From Gammaproteobacteria bacterium (GTDB lineage: Bacteria > Pseudomonadota > Gammaproteobacteria > Arenicellales > CAJQKF01), in NCBI GenBank assembly GCA_030429665.1, contig JAUIEZ010000021.1:1-50829 (forward strand): DNA of 50,829 bases, in the 5' to 3' direction. The translations under genes and the position numbers were made by a program. How positions within the stretch are numbered: the stretch's first letter is position 1; every line of letters starts with the position of its first letter. The notes below the pieces were generated by a model. The model was not told where the DNA came from. It saw nothing but the letters and a program-made list of their open reading frames with translations, and did no database searches. This document shows positions 8,110 through 15,870 of the stretch, piece by piece.

Positions 8110-9651
8110 TCAGGCGCCCACCGCGGCGGATACGGGCGAGTGGATGAACGGTGTTCCGCTGGCGGTCGTGCCCGCCTCGATGCTGGCACCGTTGGGGCAG
8201 CCGTAAAGGTTCGGGTACACCATGGACTGTGCAAGGCGCGTGTTGAATTGCGATGACAGCGCCTTGCTCACGGTTTGCGGCAGCCGCGGATCGACGAGCA
8301 CGTCGGCACCGCCGCTGACGTCGATACGCGGCGCCGACAGTGCCGATTCGAGATCCATGCCGAAGTCGGCCAGGTGCGCGCAAACCTGGGCCACGGCACC
8401 GATGATGCGCCGTCCCCCGGAGCCGCCGATGGCGCTCAACCGGTTGCCCTCCTCGACCAGCACCGGACACATGTTGGCGAGCGGCCATCGTCCGGGCGCG
8501 ATCGAGTTGGCACGCCCGGGACGCGGATCGAACCACATGATGCCGTTGTTCATCAGGATGCCGGTGTCCGGAAGGGTCACCTTCGATCCGAACACCGACA
8601 ACAGCGTCTGGGTCAGGGACACCGCGCGACCCTCGGTATCGACCACGCTGACGTGGGTCGTGCAGGCGGGATCCAGCGCATCGTGACCCATGGCGTCGAA
8701 GCGCTCGTCGAAGGCGCCGCGCAAGGCGCGCGCCAACGCCACGAAGTAATCGGCACCAGGCGACGGCCAACGCGGCGAACGCCCCAGTTCCCCGAGTACG
8801 CCCGCAAGCGACGGCCCGCCGGTCAGCCCCGGGTCGGCGTGCACGCGCGCGTCGCGGTAATCGATGGCGAGCGCGTCGCGTTCCAGGGCCGCGTAATCCG
8901 CGAGGTCGTCGGCATCCAGCGCGATGCCGAGATCCCGGGCGTCGGCGACGAGCCGGGCGGCGATATCACCGCGATAGAAATCGTCCGCACCGGCGTGGGC
9001 GAGGCACTCCAGCGTGTCGGCGAGAGTGCTGTTCACCAGTCGCGGCGGCGGGCCGCCCCACTGCCCCGCCGGCACGAACCCGCCGGGCAGGAACCAGGTC
9101 GCACTCGGTGCGAAGAGGGACAGCACGGGCGCGGCGGCAGCGATGCGCACCGTGGCGATCCAGTCCGCCTCGACGCCCTCGCGTGCGAGCGAGATGGCGG
9201 GCTGCAGCAATTCCTTCCACGGCACGCTGCCGAAGCGCCGGTGCGCGAGGGCCATGCCGGCCACCTGTCCCGGGATGGCCACCGAGTAAGGGCCATGAAC
9301 GTTTCGGTCCGCCTCGACCGCCGGCCACGCGAACAGGTCGCCGCCCGTACCGCCGGACAACGGGTAGTCCGCCGGGTCGAGCCGGGCCGAGGCGCGCATG
9401 CCGAAGTAGATCGATCGTGCGCGCGGCTCTCCGGGGGTCGTGGCGACCATGACGCCGCCGCCGCCGATGCCGCTCATCCAGGGCTCGACGACACCCACCG
9501 CGAAGCTGGCCGCGATGGCTGCGTCGAACGCGTTGCCGCCGTCGCGCAGCACCTGCGCGCCCGCCTCGGCAGCGAGGTAGTGTTGGCTTACGACCACCCC
9601 GCGCGGGGAGCGGGCGGTGGACTTTGTTATCTGCCAGTGTTCGGTGGACAA
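8110..9651 (-). CDS. gamma-glutamyltransferase-family Ntn hydrolase, cytoplasmic
   Basis: A 513-residue GGT-family enzyme that should self-cleave at the Thr of CTTHVSVVD (Thr331) to give large and small chains. The N-terminal subunit shows DGGNAFDAAIAASFAVGVVEP and GIGGGGVMV; the small subunit shows SIAPGRWPLANMCP and AIGGSGGRRIIGAVAQ. The start is a TTG at 9651 with AAGGAA 9 bases upstream. No signal peptide precedes the catalytic domain, unlike periplasmic GGT, so it probably works in the cytoplasm. Members of this superfamily include true glutathione hydrolases, oxamate amidohydrolase and cephalosporin acylases; the loop GGSGGRRI in place of the usual GSPGGSRI cautions against calling it a glutathione enzyme. 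It is 13 bp from the dehydrogenase and 4 bp from the DSD1-type lyase, pointing to one catabolic operon. Confidence 0.85.
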   Translation of the reverse strand: MSTEHWQITKSTARSPRGVVVSQHYLAAEAGAQVLRDGGNAFDAAIAASFAVGVVEPWMSGIGGGGVMVATTPGEPRARSIYFGMRASARLDPADYPLSGGTGGDLFAWPAVEADRNVHGPYSVAIPGQVAGMALAHRRFGSVPWKELLQPAISLAREGVEADWIATVRIAAAAPVLSLFAPSATWFLPGGFVPAGQWGGPPPRLVNSTLADTLECLAHAGADDFYRGDIAARLVADARDLGIALDADDLADYAALERDALAIDYRDARVHADPGLTGGPSLAGVLGELGRSPRWPSPGADYFVALARALRGAFDERFDAMGHDALDPACTTHVSVVDTEGRAVSLTQTLLSVFGSKVTLPDTGILMNNGIMWFDPRPGRANSIAPGRWPLANMCPVLVEEGNRLSAIGGSGGRRIIGAVAQVCAHLADFGMDLESALSAPRIDVSGGADVLVDPRLPQTVSKALSSQFNTRLAQSMVYPNLYGCPNGASIEAGTTASGTPFIHSPVSAAVGA

Positions 9652-9664
9652 GAGAATAGTTTCC

Positions 9665-11065
9665 TTACCGGGGGCGAATGACCTTGCCGGGGTTCATGAT
9701 GTTGTTGGGGTCGATGGCCTGTTTCAACTGCCACATGACATCGACGGCGCCGCCTTTTTCGCGTTCGAGAAAGTCGAGCTTGCCGTAGCCGATGCCGTGT
9801 TCTCCCGTGCAGGTGCCGCCCATGTCGATGGCGCGATGGACCATGCGCTCGTGCACCGCGCGGGCGCGTTCGACCTCCGATTCATCGGTGTGATCGACCA
9901 GCAGCACGAGATGGAAATTCCCGTCGCCGACATGTCCGACGATGGGGGCGAGAAGCCCGTTGGCGTCGAGGTCGGCTCGAGTTTCCATGATGCATTCGGC
10001 AAGTCGCGAGATGGGGACGCACACGTCCGTTGCCCAGATCTGTCCATTCGGTCGCAGCGCCTTGCAGGCATACGCGGCGTCATGGCGCGCGCGCCACAGG
10101 CGGTTTCGCTCCTCGGTGTTGGTCGTCCAGGCAAACTCGCCGCCGCCGTGCTCTTCGGCGATGGCGCCCACGGTTTCGGCCTGTTCCTTCACCGATGCCT
10201 CGCTGCCGTGAAATTCCAGGAACAGCGTCGGCTCCACCGGGTAGTTCGTTTTCGAGTATCGGTTGATGGCATCGACCTGCACCGGGTCCAGCAATTCGAT
10301 GCGCGCCACGGGTACGCCGAACTGGATGGTCTGGATAACGGTCTGCACCGCCCCTTCCAGGGACTGGAAATTACACACCGCCGAGGACATCGCCTCGGGC
10401 ACGCCGTAAAGGCGCAAGGTGATCTCGGTGATGACGCCGAGCGTGCCTTCGGATCCGCAGAACAGGTGGGACAGGTCGTATCCGGCGGCAGACTTGCGCG
10501 CTCGCGAACCGGTGCGTATCACGCGCCCGTCGGGAAGCACCGCCTCGAGCGAAAGCACGTTCTCGCGCACGGTGCCGTAGCGCACCGCGTTGGTCCCGGA
10601 GGCACGCGTCGACACCATGCCGCCGATCGAGGCGTCGGCGCCCGGATCGACGGGAAAGAACAACCCGCTGTCACGCAGGTAGTCGTTGAGCTGCCGGCGG
10701 GTTACGCCGGGTTGCACGACGACGTCCAGGTCCTCGTGGTGCACCTCGATGATGTCTTTCATCTCCTGCAGGTTGACCGCCACGCCGCCGTGGAGCGCGG
10801 ACACGCTGCCCTCGAGACTGGTGCCGGCGCCATAGGGAATCACCGGCACGCGGTGCTCGTTGCAAAGCGCCAGCAATCGCGAGACGTCCGCGGTGTCGCG
10901 CACGGTTACGACGGCGTCCGGGGGTACCGATGGATGATAGGATTCATCCTTGCCGAAGCGCTCGCGGACGGCGTCGCTGAAACTGGCCTGGTCGCCGAAT
11001 TGATCGGCGAGTCGATCCAGGAACCCCTGGTCGACGGCGCGCGCCTGGCCAAATTGCTTGTTCAT
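9665..11065 (-). CDS. FAD-linked D-2-hydroxyacid dehydrogenase (D-lactate/glycolate dehydrogenase type)
   Basis: A 466-residue VAO-family flavoprotein with an N-terminal FAD_binding_4 domain (VIPYGAGTSLEGSVSAL, residues about 75-91; DPGADASIGGMVSTRASGTN) and a C-terminal FAD-oxidase domain ending in GTCTGEHGIGYGK and DPNNIMNPGKV. This is the GlcD/LDHD architecture: oxidation of D-lactate, glycolate or another D-2-hydroxyacid with transfer of electrons to a cytochrome or quinone. GlcE and GlcF subunits are absent nearby, which favours a single-subunit D-lactate dehydrogenase. GGAGG stands 8 bases before the ATG at 11065. It is the first gene of the run leading to the GGT-family and DSD1-type genes. 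Confidence 0.88.
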   Translation of the reverse strand: MNKQFGQARAVDQGFLDRLADQFGDQASFSDAVRERFGKDESYHPSVPPDAVVTVRDTADVSRLLALCNEHRVPVIPYGAGTSLEGSVSALHGGVAVNLQEMKDIIEVHHEDLDVVVQPGVTRRQLNDYLRDSGLFFPVDPGADASIGGMVSTRASGTNAVRYGTVRENVLSLEAVLPDGRVIRTGSRARKSAAGYDLSHLFCGSEGTLGVITEITLRLYGVPEAMSSAVCNFQSLEGAVQTVIQTIQFGVPVARIELLDPVQVDAINRYSKTNYPVEPTLFLEFHGSEASVKEQAETVGAIAEEHGGGEFAWTTNTEERNRLWRARHDAAYACKALRPNGQIWATDVCVPISRLAECIMETRADLDANGLLAPIVGHVGDGNFHLVLLVDHTDESEVERARAVHERMVHRAIDMGGTCTGEHGIGYGKLDFLEREKGGAVDVMWQLKQAIDPNNIMNPGKVIRPR

Positions 11066-11122
11066 GACCGAACCTCCGTACGAATTCTGTCGCGTTAACT
11101 ATTGACGTCGCCAACAACCTTG

Positions 11123-11608
11123 TCAACGTACGAAACGCGCCATGCCTGGCGCCGCGGCCACGAGCGCCGCGAGTGTTTCGCCAGCGGCAATCTCGAAATC
11201 GGCGAAATCGAAACCGGGCGCCACGGTGCAACCTGCCAGCGACCACTCACCCAATGATTCCGCGGCCTGCCAGGCGCCACCCGGCACCAGGTGCACCGGC
11301 GACGACGGCGGTCTGGCGCACAGGTGCGTCTCACGGTACCTACCGTCGACCACGTCCGCCAGTCGCAGCGGGTCACCCGCCAGGTGGTGCCAGATCTCGT
11401 CGCTACGCACCCGGTGCGGCCGGCTTTTATCGCCGCGCGCGAGGAGGTAGAGAATCGAGGTCACGCTGGGACGGGATCCGCCGAGCGTGTCGCTGAGCGA
11501 CGTCGAGGTCGCCACGCGCCGGTACCAGCCGCCTTCGGGATGACGCGCAAGGCGGTAACTCTCGATCATTCTCACCGCACCGGTGGACAATCGACTCGAA
11601 TCGGACAT
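11123..11608 (-). CDS. cupin, DUF985 family
   Basis: A 161-residue single cupin barrel. Visible family marks are HPEGGWYRRVATS near residue 23, SILYLLARGDKSRPHRVRSDEIWHHLAGDP in the centre with its two His and Glu, and GCTVAPGFDFADFEIA near the C-terminus, matching DUF985 (YML079w-like) proteins. A small-molecule or sugar-related role is usual for such cupins but no reaction is established, and I assign none. The gene lies 57 bp upstream of the FAD dehydrogenase on the same strand and could head that operon, though a GGAGG site and gap leave room for a separate promoter. Confidence 0.8.
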   Translation of the reverse strand: MSDSSRLSTGAVRMIESYRLARHPEGGWYRRVATSTSLSDTLGGSRPSVTSILYLLARGDKSRPHRVRSDEIWHHLAGDPLRLADVVDGRYRETHLCARPPSSPVHLVPGGAWQAAESLGEWSLAGCTVAPGFDFADFEIAAGETLAALVAAAPGMARFVR

Positions 11609-11692
11609 GGTTAAGACCCGTGATCAGGCAGGAATGACCGCTAGCCGCGGCATGCGAGGGTCCGATTGTATCCCCGCCGTCGATCCGCAGAT

Positions 11693-11724
11693 GCACGGCG
11701 GCCCGCCGAAGCGGGCCGCCGTGC
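11693..11724 (-). terminator. 13-bp hairpin downstream of norB
   Basis: Perfect inverted repeat 11693-11705 / 11712-11724 (core CGGCGGCCCG with CGGGCCGCCG) around a 6-base loop, 36 bases past the norB stop. No T-run follows on the minus strand, so it may be a transcript-end stabiliser or a factor-dependent terminator. It separates norB from the cupin gene. Confidence 0.4.
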
Positions 11725-11759
11725 CGGCGCGAGTACGCGCCGATTCACGGATCAAGCGG

Positions 11760-14069
11760 TCACTTCGTCCGTCCTCCCGCGGCAACGGCCGCCCCCGGGA
11801 GGTGCCGCGTCGTTTCCGCGTACGCCGCTTCAGCCTGCCCGCGGCTTCCCAGCCAAAGGCGCGCGGCGAAAACGGCCAGGATGGCGGCGCCGGCGGCAAA
11901 CAGGATATCGCCGGGTACGCGCATCCACACGAAGGTCTCCATCCAGAAACCATGGATGACTTCCGGAGAGCGTGCATACCACAACCCCTCGCTGACGCTG
12001 GCCACCGCCTGGTAGATGCCGGCCGGCAGCAGGCTGAAGAACGTCATGCCCGCCAGGCCGATGTTGAGCAACCAGAAAGCCGGCGCCAGCAGCGAATCCT
12101 TCCAGGCCTCCGGCGCCGTCATGCCGCGCAGGCAGAACAGCATCAACCCGACGCCCAGCATGCCGTAAACGCCGAACAGGGCGGCATGACCGTGGTTGGC
12201 GGTGAGGTTCAGCCCCTGTACGTAGTACAGTGAGATCGGCGGATTGATGATGAAGCCGAACAACCCCGCGCCGACCAGGTTCCAGAACGCGACGGCGACG
12301 AAAAACATCACCGGCCATCGATAGGCGGCCATCCACGGCGCGGCACGGCCATGGCGGTAGGTTTCCACCGCCTCCACGCCGAGCAGTACCAACGGCACCA
12401 CTTCCAGCGCGGAAACCATGGCGCCGACGGCGATCACGCCCTCGGTGGTGCCCGCGAAGTACAGGTGGTGCAACGTGCCGAGGATGCCGCCGGTGAGGAA
12501 CACGACGGTAGCGAACAGGGTCACCGTGTTGGCGGTGCTTGCCCGCACCAGGCCGAGGCGCGTGAACAACAGCGCGATGATGGCGGTGGCGAACACCTCG
12601 AAGAATCCTTCCACCCACAGGTGCACCACCCACCAGCGCCAGTATTCGACCATGGAGATATGCGTGTGCTTGCCCCAGGCAAAGCTGGCGCCGTAGAACA
12701 GACCGATGGCCACGGTGGACAGGAACAGCAGCCACAACAACGTGCGGTTCTCGGTGCGCGCCTTGAGCGCGGGCGCCAGGGCCCTTCCCACCAGGCCCAG
12801 CCACACCATCAGGCCGACGAACAACAACAACTGCCAGAAACGGCCCAGGTCGACGTATTCCCAGCCCTGGTGACCCAGGTAGAAATTGGTGTCGAGATCG
12901 AAGGCCTGCTGCACGCCGAGCCACTCTCCCGCCATGGAACCCACCACCACCGTCACCAGGGCGACGTAGAGCACGTTCACGCCCAGCTTCTGGTGCTTCG
13001 GTTCGTAGCCCGAGATCGCCGGCGCCATGTATAGTCCGGTCGCCAGCCATGCCGTCGCGATCCAGAACACCGCGAGTTGGGTGTGCCACGTGCGGGTCAC
13101 CGCGTAGGGCAGGACTTCGGATATGTTGATGCCGTAAAACTCGTGTCCCTCCACCGCGTAATGCGCGGTGATCGCGCCCAGGGTCATCTGGGCGATGAAC
13201 AGGGCGATGACGGTGTAGAAATACTTTGCGGTCGCCCGCATCGACGGCGTGACGCGGATCTCGGCGAGTGGATCGCTTGCCGGCGTTACGGGTGCCTCCT
13301 GGGTGCGCTGCGTGGCGTGGTACCACACCAGGGCGCCGATGCCGGCGAGCAGCAGGATCACGCTGGCGATGGACCACATTCCGGTCGCGGTGGTCGGCGT
13401 GTTGCCGACCAGTGGCTCGTGAGGCCAGTTGGCGGTGTACGTGATGTCGTCGCCGGGCCGGTTGGTCGTGGCCGCCCACGAGGTCCAGAAAAAGAACCCG
13501 GTCAACAGCTCCCGGTTATCGAGACTCGGCACGGCGCCGTTGGCAATGGCGTACTGTTCGCGGAGCGATTCGAACGCCGTATCATCGCCCATCAGGCCCA
13601 CGTAGTGCGCGCGCACGTCCTCGATGACCGCCGCGCGGTCGTCGGACACCACGATGGTGCCGGTTTCGGCGTCGTACGTATTGGCGCGCATCTGTGTTTG
13701 CAAGCGCGCCTTCAACGAGGCCTGGCGCTCGTCGCCGACGTCACCGTAGGGTGTGCCGTACTCGCGCAGGGACCAGCTATCGAGCAATCCGGTCGCCTCG
13801 CGATGCAGCCAGTCCGCCGACCAGTCGGGGGCGACATAGCTGCCGTGACCCCAGATCGAACCCACCTGCATGCCGCCCATGCTCTGCCAAACCTGGCGGC
13901 CGCGCTGAATGTCGTCTTTAGTGTACAGGACGCGACCCGATTCACTCACCACGCGCTCCGGTACCGGCGGCGCCTGGCGGTAGATGTCACCGCCGATCCA
14001 GCCCAGGATGGAGAACGAGACCAGGAACAGGATCGCGAGGGTCAACCACAGTCGTTTTGACGGATTCAT
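11760..14069 (-). CDS. norB: quinol-dependent nitric oxide reductase (qNor)
   Basis: A 769-residue integral membrane protein that reduces two NO to N2O with electrons from quinol. The long N-terminal extension with a periplasmic cytochrome-c-like domain that has no CxxCH (residues about 30-220, e.g. GRVLYTKDDIQRGRQVWQ) and the fused catalytic subunit identify the single-subunit qNor rather than the cytochrome-c-dependent NorBC. The catalytic part shows HLWVEGFFEVFATAI (active-site His and Glu), HHLYFAGTTEGVIAVGAM and NHGHAALFGVYGMLGVGLM, typical heme-copper oxidase helices 6, 7 and 10. GGAGG is 7 bases before the ATG. The upstream region has an FNR/DNR box and two NsrR-like elements at textbook positions. 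No nirS/nirK, norC or nosZ is present, so here it most likely serves NO detoxification or partial denitrification. Confidence 0.96.
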   Translation of the reverse strand: MNPSKRLWLTLAILFLVSFSILGWIGGDIYRQAPPVPERVVSESGRVLYTKDDIQRGRQVWQSMGGMQVGSIWGHGSYVAPDWSADWLHREATGLLDSWSLREYGTPYGDVGDERQASLKARLQTQMRANTYDAETGTIVVSDDRAAVIEDVRAHYVGLMGDDTAFESLREQYAIANGAVPSLDNRELLTGFFFWTSWAATTNRPGDDITYTANWPHEPLVGNTPTTATGMWSIASVILLLAGIGALVWYHATQRTQEAPVTPASDPLAEIRVTPSMRATAKYFYTVIALFIAQMTLGAITAHYAVEGHEFYGINISEVLPYAVTRTWHTQLAVFWIATAWLATGLYMAPAISGYEPKHQKLGVNVLYVALVTVVVGSMAGEWLGVQQAFDLDTNFYLGHQGWEYVDLGRFWQLLLFVGLMVWLGLVGRALAPALKARTENRTLLWLLFLSTVAIGLFYGASFAWGKHTHISMVEYWRWWVVHLWVEGFFEVFATAIIALLFTRLGLVRASTANTVTLFATVVFLTGGILGTLHHLYFAGTTEGVIAVGAMVSALEVVPLVLLGVEAVETYRHGRAAPWMAAYRWPVMFFVAVAFWNLVGAGLFGFIINPPISLYYVQGLNLTANHGHAALFGVYGMLGVGLMLFCLRGMTAPEAWKDSLLAPAFWLLNIGLAGMTFFSLLPAGIYQAVASVSEGLWYARSPEVIHGFWMETFVWMRVPGDILFAAGAAILAVFAARLWLGSRGQAEAAYAETTRHLPGAAVAAGGRTK

Positions 14070-14096
14070 GATACCTCCGTTGGCATAACACGATTA

Positions 14097-14146
14097 AAGA
14101 TGTACTTAATATCCATGTTTTTAAATTAGCATATTGAATACATCTT
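14097..14146 (-). promoter_or_regulatory. two NsrR-like elements overlapping the norB promoter
   Basis: AAGATGTACTT at 14097-14107 and GAATACATCTT at 14136-14146 are inverted copies (the 16-bp flanking versions agree in 14 of 16 positions) of the NsrR half-site AAGATGyATTT. Each has a poorer second half in the 11-1-11 layout: 14097-14119 and 14124-14146. A TAATTT -10 (14123-14128, minus strand) lies between them, so a bound repressor would cover both the -10 and the start site near 14116. The nsrR gene is about 3 kb away. Confidence 0.65.
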
Positions 14147-14151
14147 TATAA

Positions 14152-14165
14152 TTGACCTGGATCAA
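14152..14165 (-). promoter_or_regulatory. FNR/DNR-type box of norB
   Basis: TTGAC-CTGG-ATCAA, one base from the symmetric TTGAT-N4-ATCAA consensus. Its centre at 14158.5 is about 42 bp from the start site predicted from the TAATTT -10, the spacing of a class II CRP/FNR-activated promoter. The rest of the gap, 14166-14358, shows nothing I can name. Confidence 0.7.
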
Positions 14166-14358
14166 GCGAGCGAAACGCCGGCTTTGGTGGTCCAACGATC
14201 CGCCTGCGAGTCGGAATTGCCGAGGGACGGCTAAAGAATCGGTGCGCTGTTTCCCGCTCGTGCGTGGCGGATGGCAGTGACTGGTCGACGAGGGATGGCG
14301 GGTGCGTGTTTCGACCGCGCGCGTCCGCGGCGCACACGTCGCCGCGCGAGAGAGACGG

Positions 14359-15738
14359 TCAGATCGCCCGGGAGTAGCGGCCGGGATCGGCCGGTTGCAG
14401 GTAGGCGTCGAACGACATGGCGATATTGCGCAGGAACAGCCGGCCGCGCGGTGTCACCTCGATTGCATCGCCGCCAACGGTCAGCAGGCCGTCGTCGACC
14501 ATCGGTTCGAGGCGCTCGAGAGCGTCGGCAAAATAATCGTCGAAGCGGATCGCATGACGAGCCTGGAGGCGCAAGCGATCGATACGTCCTTGGCACATGA
14601 GAGACTGTATGAGGTCGCGCCTCAGCTTGTCGTCGGCGTTCAGGCTCACGCCCTTGACGATGGCCAGTCGACCCGCATCGATACGCCGGGCGTAGTCGTC
14701 GAGCACTCTCGCATTCTGCGCGTAGGTGTCGCCAACCAGGCCGATGCCGGACACCCCGAGCGCCACCAGGTCGAGTTCCGCCTGGGTGGAATAACCCTGG
14801 AAGTTCCGCTGCAGGCTGCCCTCGCGCTGGGCAACGGCGAGCTCGTCGTCAGGCAGCGCGAAGTGATCCATGCCGATATAGACATAGCCCGCCTCGGACA
14901 GGCGATTGATGGTCAGCTCCAGCAAGGCGAGCTTTTGCTCGGCGCCCGGCAGCGCCGCCTCGTCGATCTGTCGTTGCACCTTGAACATTTGCGGCAGGTG
15001 GGCGTAGCTGTAGACCGCGAGGCGTTCGGGCCGCATTTCGACGACCGTGTCCAGTGTGCGTGCAAAGGTGTCGACGGTCTGTCGCGGCAACCCGTAGATC
15101 AGGTCGACGTTCGTCGAACCGAATCCGGCGTCGCGGCCGGCTTCCAGCGCCGCCGCGGTTTGCGCCACCGACTGAACACGGTTCACCGCGCGTTGAACGT
15201 CCGGATCGAAATCCTGCACGCCCAGGCTCATGCGGTTGAATCCGAGGGCGGCCAGCAGCCGGATCTTGTCGGGACCGGCGGTGCGCGGGTCGATCTCGAT
15301 GGAGAACTCCCGCGACGTCGACTCGACCAGGTTGAAATGACGGCGAAGATCGTCCATGACGCGCCGAAGGTCGGCATCGTTCAGGTAAGTGGGCGTACCG
15401 CCGCCGAAGTGCAGCTGGGTAACCTCGCGGGCGCCGACCAGCGCGCCCTGCATGGCCATCTCCCGCGCGAGGCGATCCAGGTAGTCCGTCGCGCGCCGGT
15501 AATTGGCGGTGATCACCTTGTTACAGCCACAGTAGAAACAAACCGTGCGGCAGAACGGCACGTGGACATACAGCGACAGCGGCAAATCCGTCTCTGCCGC
15601 GCGCCGCGCAACTTCGCGATACTCCGCTTCGCCCAGCGCCTCGGAGAACTGGGGCGCGGTCGGGTAGGACGTGTAGCGCGGTCCGCGCACGTCGTACTTG
15701 CGCAGGAGTTCGGGATCGAAGTCGAGAAGCTGGCTCAT
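14359..15738 (-). CDS. hemN: oxygen-independent coproporphyrinogen III dehydrogenase
   Basis: A 459-residue radical-SAM enzyme that decarboxylates coproporphyrinogen III to protoporphyrinogen IX without oxygen, supplying heme under anoxia. The iron-sulfur motif CRTVCFYCGC (Cys63, Cys67, Cys70) follows the HemN N-terminus RYTSYPTAPQF; further on are LHFGGGTPTYL, SIEIDPRT, RMSLGVQDFDPDVQ and GMDHFALPDDELA, all typical of true HemN rather than HemW. The C-terminal HemN domain is complete. The ATG at 15738 lacks a strong ribosome site. It sits between norB and the divergent nnrS-nsrR and shares one FNR box with nnrS, which fits anaerobic induction to supply heme for NorB. Confidence 0.95.
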   Translation of the reverse strand: MSQLLDFDPELLRKYDVRGPRYTSYPTAPQFSEALGEAEYREVARRAAETDLPLSLYVHVPFCRTVCFYCGCNKVITANYRRATDYLDRLAREMAMQGALVGAREVTQLHFGGGTPTYLNDADLRRVMDDLRRHFNLVESTSREFSIEIDPRTAGPDKIRLLAALGFNRMSLGVQDFDPDVQRAVNRVQSVAQTAAALEAGRDAGFGSTNVDLIYGLPRQTVDTFARTLDTVVEMRPERLAVYSYAHLPQMFKVQRQIDEAALPGAEQKLALLELTINRLSEAGYVYIGMDHFALPDDELAVAQREGSLQRNFQGYSTQAELDLVALGVSGIGLVGDTYAQNARVLDDYARRIDAGRLAIVKGVSLNADDKLRRDLIQSLMCQGRIDRLRLQARHAIRFDDYFADALERLEPMVDDGLLTVGGDAIEVTPRGRLFLRNIAMSFDAYLQPADPGRYSRAI

Positions 15739-15770
15739 GGCAACGGGCGATGCGATTCGCGATATTGCCG

Positions 15771-15776
15771 ATCATA
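15771..15776 (-). promoter_or_regulatory. hemN -10 element
   Basis: TATGAT on the minus strand (5 of 6 consensus bases). It predicts a start near 15764, a 26-base leader for hemN, and places the shared FNR box centre at -41.5. Confidence 0.55.
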
Positions 15777-15798
15777 GGGCCCGGGCTCATGACCCGGC

Positions 15799-15812
15799 TT
15801 GATCCAGGTCAA
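15799..15812. promoter_or_regulatory. shared FNR/DNR box between hemN and nnrS
   Basis: TTGAT-CCAG-GTCAA, a near-perfect FNR/ANR/DNR palindrome centred at 15805.5. The predicted hemN start (15764) and nnrS start (about 15847-15848) each lie about 41.5-42 bp from the centre, so one dimer could act as class II activator for both directions. Sequence is seen directly; the activator identity is inferred. Confidence 0.78.
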
Positions 15813-15823
15813 GTGAACGCGTA

Positions 15824-15846
15824 AAGAGGTATTGTTAGTATATGTT
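15824..15846 (+). promoter_or_regulatory. NsrR-like operator overlapping the nnrS -10
   Basis: AAGAGGTATTG-T-TAGTATATGTT fits the 11-1-11 NsrR pattern: the left half agrees in 9 of 11 positions with AAGATGyATTT and the right in 7 of 11. It contains the -10 candidate TAGTAT (15836-15841), so binding would block the nnrS-nsrR promoter and give NO-relieved autorepression. Confidence 0.55.
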
Positions 15847-15870
15847 TTACCGAAAACCGGGAGACTTACC

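Noticed and set aside
12351..13034. Rightward open frame within norB (227 codons) and similar long antisense frames in hemN, phnE and doeA
   Set aside because: All lie inside genes with unmistakable protein families on the other strand and have His/Arg-rich low-complexity translations.
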